The notes under the pieces were generated by a model. That model was not told the origin of the DNA, ran no database searches, and worked only from the letters and a program-made list of their open reading frames with translations. Shown in pieces: positions 6,254 through 7,459 of a stretch of DNA of 7,459 bases; position 1 is the first letter of the stretch, and the number at the start of each line of letters is the position of its first letter. This DNA is from Rubrobacter sp. (GTDB lineage: Bacteria; Actinomycetota; Rubrobacteria; Rubrobacterales; Rubrobacteraceae), in contig JADDKG010000117.1 of NCBI GenBank assembly GCA_020253895.1, forward strand, positions 1-7,459, given 5' to 3'. Both the position numbers and the translations under genes were made by a program.

Positions 6254-6262
6254 TGCTACAAT
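6254..6262 (+). promoter_or_regulatory. Candidate extended -10 promoter for the membrane-protein gene
   Basis: TGCTACAAT combines a TG extended -10 element (6254-6255) with TACAAT (6257-6262, five of six). No -35 is found at normal spacing; a TTGAAC at 6229-6234 is 22 bp away, too far. Transcription would start near 6269, only about 5 bases before the ATG at 6274. Confidence 0.4.
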
Positions 6263-6273
6263 TTTCCTCTGGC

Positions 6274-6663
6274 ATGGATAATGGCTTTAGCAGGATAAAG
6301 CTTAGCGGTTTACCGCCGGGTGCGGCCGCGTGGGCGGTGGCGCTGGCGGTCTTTGTTCCGGTATGCGGTGTGCTTCTGGCGGAGGCCGCTCTGGAGCTGG
6401 TGGTGCAGCGGGAGGCGCTGGCCGGCGTGGCCGGCGGGCTCTCTGCGGCCGCGGCGCTTGGCGTGGCCGGGTACGTGGGCCAGCGGTTTTGCATGCGGCT
6501 TCCGGCATGGCCGGGGTCTTCCGGCGGGCTCGTTCTCCCGGGCGCCCGATGCCTCACAGGGCGGAGGCTTTCCGGGGCCGCCGGCGAGGACTGGCCGGTT
6601 CTCACGATGCTTCTCTTTGCTCCTATAGTCATCCTGTTTTCCGGGCTCGGGGGCTGGGTCTAG
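6274..6663 (+). CDS. Hypothetical small membrane protein upstream of yidC
   Basis: I do not recognise this 129-residue protein. It has three probable membrane segments: about 16-44 (AAAWAVALAVFVPVCGVLLA core), 48-68 (Ala/Gly-rich) and 107-127 (VLTMLLFAPIVILFSG core). A basic Gly/Arg/Pro loop lies between the second and third, at about 71-106. Codon third positions are mostly G/C, as in the neighbours, which supports real coding. The frame is open further upstream, to 6148, but that part is AT-rich intergenic sequence with unlike codon use, so I chose the ATG at 6274. That start has no Shine-Dalgarno and sits about 12 bases past an extended -10, suggesting a near-leaderless mRNA. It ends 63 bases before yidC on the same strand, so the two may be co-transcribed. 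It could be a small partner of membrane biogenesis, but this is only inferred from position. Confidence 0.6.
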   Translation: MDNGFSRIKLSGLPPGAAAWAVALAVFVPVCGVLLAEAALELVVQREALAGVAGGLSAAAALGVAGYVGQRFCMRLPAWPGSSGGLVLPGARCLTGRRLSGAAGEDWPVLTMLLFAPIVILFSGLGGWV

Positions 6664-6726
6664 CGCGCAGCGCAGCTCCTTCTCCGTTCTTCTCCTGAGA
6701 GACCACAAGAGCCCGAAAGGAACATC

Positions 6727-7459
6727 ATGCTGCATATGTTGCGCGAAATCTTCGATCCCCTATTCAGCCTGCTCGGGGGCATGCTCTTCACCTTCCACGG
6801 ATGGGGAGCGCCGTGGTGGCTGGCCATAGCCATGCTCACCGTGGTGGTGCGGGCGGTGCTCTTCCCGCTCACCTTCAGACAGGTAAAGAGCATGCGGAGG
6901 ATGCAGGAGCTCAAGCCGGAGATAGATGAGATCCGGCGCAGGTACAAGGACGATCTCCAGAAGCAGCAGCAGGAGATGATGAAGCTCTATGGGGAGCGGA
7001 GCATAAACCCGCTTGGGGGGTGCCTGCCCGCGTTGGTGCAGCTGCCTATCTTTCTCGTGCTCTACTACACCATAAAAGAATTCGAGCACCTGGAGAGCTT
7101 CCGGACCGGAGGGCTGCTGTGGTTCAGGGATCTCACGTCCTACGACCCGCTCTTCATCCTCCCGGTGGCGTACGTGCTCACCCTCATGGCCGCCCAGGAG
7201 ATCACCATACGCAACACCAACCCCCAGCAGAAGCAGCTCATGCGGGCGCTGCCGGTGGTCTTCGGCATCGTGCTCGCCCGGTTCCCCGCGGGGCTCTTTG
7301 TCTACTACATCACCTCCAACCTCATCTCCGTGCTGCAGAACCTCCTGATCTATCGCCTGCACCCGCCAGCCACCCCGAAGAGTGAAGATCCCGAGCCGAC
7401 CCCGCAGCGGGAGAATCCCTCACCCTCCGCAGCCCGGCGGCGCAAAAAGAAGCGTAAGG
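6727..7459 (+). CDS. yidC: Membrane protein insertase YidC/Oxa1 family (3' partial)
   Basis: The reading frame runs off the right edge after 244 codons without a stop. It encodes a Gram-positive-type YidC, lacking the large periplasmic domain of enterobacterial YidC. This family inserts and folds inner-membrane proteins, alone or with SecYEG. Residues 28-50 form the first conserved membrane helix and include R42 (VVVRAVLFPLT), the groove arginine. A charged cytoplasmic hairpin follows (51-92: RRMQELKPEIDEIRRRYK and on). The hallmark NPLGGCLPALVQLPIFLVLY is at 94-113, and further helices are at about 140-156, 172-190 and 191-208. The tail is Pro-rich and ends in a lysine/arginine cluster (237-244), as in many family members, so the stop is probably close. 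The ATG at 6727 has AAGGA at 6717-6721, 5 nt away; M4 is an alternative. No rnpA or yidD precedes it. Confidence 0.95.
   Translation, partial: MLHMLREIFDPLFSLLGGMLFTFHGWGAPWWLAIAMLTVVVRAVLFPLTFRQVKSMRRMQELKPEIDEIRRRYKDDLQKQQQEMMKLYGERSINPLGGCLPALVQLPIFLVLYYTIKEFEHLESFRTGGLLWFRDLTSYDPLFILPVAYVLTLMAAQEITIRNTNPQQKQLMRALPVVFGIVLARFPAGLFVYYITSNLISVLQNLLIYRLHPPATPKSEDPEPTPQRENPSPSAARRRKKKRK

Noticed and set aside
6148..6273. Upstream extension of the membrane protein by 42 residues
   Set aside because: The extension is AT-rich, with codon use unlike the rest, overlaps the hsp20 promoter and ribosome site region, and contains the candidate -10; a start at 6274 fits better.
6129..6273. CIRCE (HrcA) or HAIR (HspR) heat-shock operator before hsp20
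   Set aside because: I looked for the TTAGCACTC-N9-GAGTGCTAA and CTTGAGT-N7-ACTCAAG patterns and found neither; the short TTCGAA and AAGCTT palindromes here are too short to call.
6760..7362. 200-codon minus-strand frame opposite yidC
   Set aside because: The plus strand clearly encodes YidC; the opposite product is His/Glu-rich without motifs.
1..7459. Mobile elements, CRISPR arrays, tRNA/rRNA, toxin-antitoxin or defence systems
   Set aside because: No transposase or integrase motifs, regularly spaced repeats, structured RNA genes or defence domains are visible; gene content and base composition are uniform and housekeeping in nature.

Overview
This 7.5 kb window looks like ordinary chromosome of a GC-rich, probably thermophilic actinobacterium. 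The best guess is Rubrobacter, and R. xylanophilus in particular. The reasons are a GT81-type mannosyl/glucosyl-3-phosphoglycerate synthase resembling the one characterised from R. xylanophilus, strong GC bias at third codon positions, and AT-rich gaps between genes. The species call is an inference from recalled families and was not searched.

Layout. At the left edge (1-65, +) is the last stretch of a class V aminotransferase/cysteine desulfurase-like gene. Its stop codon overlaps the stop of a convergent two-gene operon on the minus strand, surE then a HAD phosphatase (1521 down to 62), which is translationally coupled through a GTGA overlap. A short AT-richer divergent region (1522-1667) separates surE from the 3-phosphoglycerate glycosyltransferase gene (1668-2675, +), which makes the phosphorylated precursor of the compatible solute mannosylglycerate or glucosylglycerate. 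That gene ends at a perfect 16-bp inverted repeat, which it shares with a convergent elongation factor G-like GTPase gene (4788 down to 2740). Upstream of the GTPase gene, on the same strand, are a membrane neutral zinc metallopeptidase of the YugP type (5586 down to 4918) and a small heat-shock protein (6128 down to 5679). These two are each followed by their own strong hairpin terminator and have their own strong ribosome binding sites, so all three look like separate transcription units. Across an AT-rich divergent gap (6129-6273), a small unrecognised membrane protein (6274-6663, +) and a YidC/Oxa1 insertase (6727 to beyond the right edge, +) are transcribed rightward.

Function. The genes are mainly housekeeping and stress functions: nucleotide/phosphate-ester clean-up (SurE, HAD), osmolyte/thermolyte synthesis (GT81), translation (EF-G-like), and protein quality control and membrane biogenesis (Hsp20, YugP-type protease, YidC). 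I see no mobile element, CRISPR array, tRNA or rRNA, and no clear evidence of a new multi-gene system. The points most worth a second look are the EF-G-like GTPase, whose G3 motif has Asp where the catalytic His normally sits and whose G4 motif is altered; the tight divergent control region in front of the glycosyltransferase gene; and the unknown membrane protein with an apparently near-leaderless start placed just ahead of yidC.
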